Origin: Nibrella saemangeumensis
Lineage (GTDB): Bacteria; Bacteroidota; Bacteroidia; Cytophagales; Spirosomataceae
Reading direction: 5' to 3'
NCBI RefSeq assembly: GCF_039541915.1
Contig: NZ_BAABHD010000022.1
Coordinates: 186,001-250,000, forward strand
DNA: 64,000 bases
Shown here: one piece after another, positions 61,719 to 64,000 of the stretch
Numbering within the stretch: the stretch's first letter is position 1
How the letters are laid out: each line of letters starts with the position of its first letter
The notes under the pieces: generated by a model
Seen by the model: only the letters and a program-made list of their open reading frames with translations
What the model was told of the DNA's origin: nothing
Databases searched by the model: none
Program-made: the position numbers and the translations under genes

Positions 61719-64000
61719 ATGAACAAGTATCTGCAAAAAGCCAGTCAGGCCGGGCTTATGGCTATGTTTTTGCTCTTCGGACTGCGAAATAGCTGGTCGC
61801 AGTCGGTGGTGCTGGCGCACAATGTCTCACAAACACAGCCGGGCAAAGAAGCTACCCGGCAACTCAAAGACGTTCTGAATGAACTGAAGAGTCAATACGG
61901 TGTCGATATCCTTTTCGAAGTGCAGGCGGTGGAAGGGGTATCCGTTGCGAAAGGATTACTCAGCCCAACCGCATCCCTGGAAAAGAACCTCGATCGGGTA
62001 TTACGCCCTGTGGGTTTCCGTTATAAAAAAGTAAACAGTACCTCCTATCTGGTTATTGCTGAAAAGAAGGAACGAAAAGTGGTAACCAATACCGGGTCAG
62101 CGGGGGAGTTGGTACCTGCGTCCCTACCGGCTTCCGGTGCCGGACCCGTTGAAAAAGCGGAGACTACGGCTGGCTTAACCAGTGATAAAATGGTGCGACA
62201 GACGGCCATAGACCGTACCATTACGGGAAGGGTCAGGAGTGAAACCGGCGAGGGATTACCGGGTGTGAGTGTGGTCGTCAAGAATACCACCCGCGGTACA
62301 TCCACGGATGCCGCAGGCGAATTCAGGTTGAATGTACCGGACGACGCCGTTACGTTGGTCTTCTCCTACGTGGGTTATGTGAATCAGGAGGTGGTCCTTG
62401 GTACGAGAACGAACCTCGACGTTCAGCTGGTCCCGGATCAGAAGACCCTGGATGAAGTAGTGGTAGTCGGTTATGGTACAGTTAAAAAAAGCGACCTGAC
62501 CGGATCGTTGTCGCAGGTAAAGGCAAAAGAACTCAACGCCTTCCCGACCACCAATGTGTTACAGGCTTTATCCGGCCGGGCAGCCGGGGTACAGGTGCTG
62601 CAAAATACAGGGGCACCGGGTGGGCCCGTCAGTGTCCGTATCCGGGGAACCAACTCTATTCAAGGCAGTAATGAGCCCCTGTATGTAGTGGATGGATTCC
62701 CCATATCCGGCAATAACCCTACGGTGTTAAATAACGCTGATATTGAAAATATTGAAATTTTAAAAGATGCCTCAGCCACGGCCATATATGGATCACGTGG
62801 AGCCAACGGGGTCATTCTGATTACTACCAAGCGGGGTAAAGCGGGAAAAACACGGGTTGATGTCGAGACCAGTTATAGTTCACAGACGCTTCGCAAAAAG
62901 CTGGACCTGATGAATGCCCGGGAATACGCTACCTTTTACAATGAACAGGCCCAGAACGATAACCTGAAGCCGTATTTTACCCAGCAGCAGATTGATGCGT
63001 TTGGTGAGGGTTTTGACTGGCAGGATTTTGTGTTCCGAAAGGCCCCTATGAAAACTCTGGCGCTGAATGTAAGCGGAGGGAATGAGAAAACGCAGTTTTC
63101 GCTGTCCGGAAGTATGTTCAATCAGGATGGTATTATTCGCGGCAGCGATTATAACCGATACTCGTTGCGCGCTAATATAAACCATGCAATCAGCCGCAAA
63201 CTTCAGGTAAATTTTGCCGGTACGCTTACCCGGCTTAAAACCAATTCCCAAAACAGTCAGGGGGGTAACCGGGGAGGCTCATTAATTGCCGGCGCTATTT
63301 CAGCTCCGCCCATTCTTACTCCGTATACCGACGATGGTGCTTACCGCGTCTTTGGAACCGCCTATTCGTTTATTAACGCCCAGCTCATCAATCCGATCAA
63401 TTTTCTAAACGAGCAATCCAGTCAGACCAGGGGCAACCGGGTCTTGAGCAATGCGGCCCTGATTTACAATCCGATACCGGAATTAACAATCAAGGTATCG
63501 GGTGGCATTGAAAATTCAGACGACCGTACTGACTCCTATACGACGAATAATTTTGTCAATTCCCAGGGAAGTGCCGGTGTAAACACGGCTCAGTTTACCA
63601 GCCTCCTGAGTGAGAATACTATCAGTTATAACAAGACCTTTAACCTGAAGCATAGTGTTGCGGCCGTAGCCGGCTTTACCTATCAGGATTTTGTCAGCAC
63701 GTCCCTAAGCGGCAGCGGTATCGGGTTTCTGAGTAACACCAGCCAAACCTACGACCTGGCGGCTGCCAATACACCGGGTATTCCCAACTCCTCTTTCTCA
63801 AAATCAACCTTATTATCCTATCTGGGCAGGATAAATTACTCGTACGACAGTCGGTATCTGGCTACCGCCAGTTTTCGGGTCGATGGATCCTCTAAATATA
63901 GCCGGGGAAATAAATGGGGATATTTCCCCTCGGCCGCTCTGGCCTGGCGTATTTCGAACGAAGCGTTTTTGAAGAATAACACGACCATTACCGACCTGAA
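61719..64000 (+). CDS. SusC/RagA-type TonB-linked outer membrane transporter with STN domain, system 3 (3' end cut by window edge)
   Basis: From the ATG at 61719 the frame is open for 760 codons to the right edge. A signal peptide is followed by an STN domain at about 45-120 (ATRQLKDVLNELKSQYGVDILFEVQAVEGVSV, then NLDRVLRPVGFRYKKVNSTSYLVI). The carboxypeptidase-regulatory-like domain is at about 165-240 (ITGRVRSETGEGLPGVSVVVKNTTRGTSTD). DEVVVVGYGTVKKSDLTGS then leads into the plug (NVLQALSGRAAGVQVLQNTG, VRIRGTNSIQGSNEPLYVVDGFPISG, ILKDASATAIYGSRGANGVILITTKRG) and the beginning of the barrel. It completes the third sigma/FecR/SusC signalling set. A susD gene is expected beyond the window. Confidence 0.94.
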   Translation, partial: MNKYLQKASQAGLMAMFLLFGLRNSWSQSVVLAHNVSQTQPGKEATRQLKDVLNELKSQYGVDILFEVQAVEGVSVAKGLLSPTASLEKNLDRVLRPVGFRYKKVNSTSYLVIAEKKERKVVTNTGSAGELVPASLPASGAGPVEKAETTAGLTSDKMVRQTAIDRTITGRVRSETGEGLPGVSVVVKNTTRGTSTDAAGEFRLNVPDDAVTLVFSYVGYVNQEVVLGTRTNLDVQLVPDQKTLDEVVVVGYGTVKKSDLTGSLSQVKAKELNAFPTTNVLQALSGRAAGVQVLQNTGAPGGPVSVRIRGTNSIQGSNEPLYVVDGFPISGNNPTVLNNADIENIEILKDASATAIYGSRGANGVILITTKRGKAGKTRVDVETSYSSQTLRKKLDLMNAREYATFYNEQAQNDNLKPYFTQQQIDAFGEGFDWQDFVFRKAPMKTLALNVSGGNEKTQFSLSGSMFNQDGIIRGSDYNRYSLRANINHAISRKLQVNFAGTLTRLKTNSQNSQGGNRGGSLIAGAISAPPILTPYTDDGAYRVFGTAYSFINAQLINPINFLNEQSSQTRGNRVLSNAALIYNPIPELTIKVSGGIENSDDRTDSYTTNNFVNSQGSAGVNTAQFTSLLSENTISYNKTFNLKHSVAAVAGFTYQDFVSTSLSGSGIGFLSNTSQTYDLAAANTPGIPNSSFSKSTLLSYLGRINYSYDSRYLATASFRVDGSSKYSRGNKWGYFPSAALAWRISNEAFLKNNTTITDL

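Noticed and set aside
1..64000. tRNA, rRNA or insertion-sequence genes
   Set aside because: No cloverleaf-like or ribosomal sequence and no transposase motif was found on reading the gaps; a dedicated search could still find small non-coding RNAs.

Overview
The window looks like a chromosome segment of a free-living, glycan-degrading Bacteroidota, most likely a Cytophagales/Spirosomataceae-type genome. The evidence is three TonB-linked SusC-type outer-membrane transporters (two followed by SusD lipoproteins), each preceded by an ECF sigma gene and a FecR-type gene. Other signs are RagB/SusD lipoproteins, sparse Shine-Dalgarno sites, several TAnnTTTG-like -7 boxes and moderately GC-rich coding DNA. 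The genus is inference; no rRNA or tRNA gene, CRISPR array or insertion sequence was seen.

Layout. 1-2.8 kb: the 5' part of an N6-adenine DNA methylase of a type IIG-like restriction system (minus strand, running off the left edge), then a decayed toxin-antitoxin pair resembling TumE. 2.85-4.5 kb: an unknown gene divergent from a WYL regulator, with a candidate operator between them. 4.7-11.8 kb: the first complete ECF sigma / FecR / SusC (with STN domain) / SusD system, closed by a strong terminator. 12.0-24.8 kb: a carbohydrate cluster, with a PVC-type heme dehydrogenase, a DUF1080 lipoprotein, two TIM-barrel sugar isomerase/epimerases, a DUF4432 aldose epimerase, a cupin sugar isomerase, a Gfo/Idh/MocA oxidoreductase and a ribose-type ABC importer. 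24.9-30.9 kb: a planctomycete-type module of PSCyt1-DUF1549-DUF1553, DUF1501 and a membrane cytochrome c with leucine-rich repeats. 30.9-36.7 kb: a second sigma/SusC/SusD system in which FecR is cut down to its cytoplasmic domain and SusC has no STN domain. 36.9-44.4 kb: a second, rearranged DUF1549/DUF1553 plus DUF1501 pair, a GH95-like glycosidase and a FucP-type sugar permease. 44.5-53.4 kb: SdpR/SdpI, an AraC-type membrane regulator, two S41 peptidases around a beta-barrel gene, another barrel, an SGNH hydrolase and a BNR-4 lipoprotein. 53.7-59.6 kb: an ABC ATPase with a permease/M1-aminopeptidase fusion, and a lipid-anchored metallo-beta-lactamase-fold enzyme. 59.9-64.0 kb: a third complete sigma/FecR/STN-SusC system, cut by the right edge.

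A working model (inference): SusCD systems bring in oligosaccharides; periplasmic glycosidase, DUF1080 and heme-linked dehydrogenases oxidise and cleave them, passing electrons to c-type cytochromes; the ABC importer and FucP-like permease take up the products; the isomerases, epimerases and oxidoreductase channel them into central metabolism. The most interesting features are the matched loss of both signalling halves (FecR sensor and STN domain) in system 2, the two differently fused versions of the planctomycete-type cytochrome module, and the decayed TumE-like pair with a slip-prone homopolymer.
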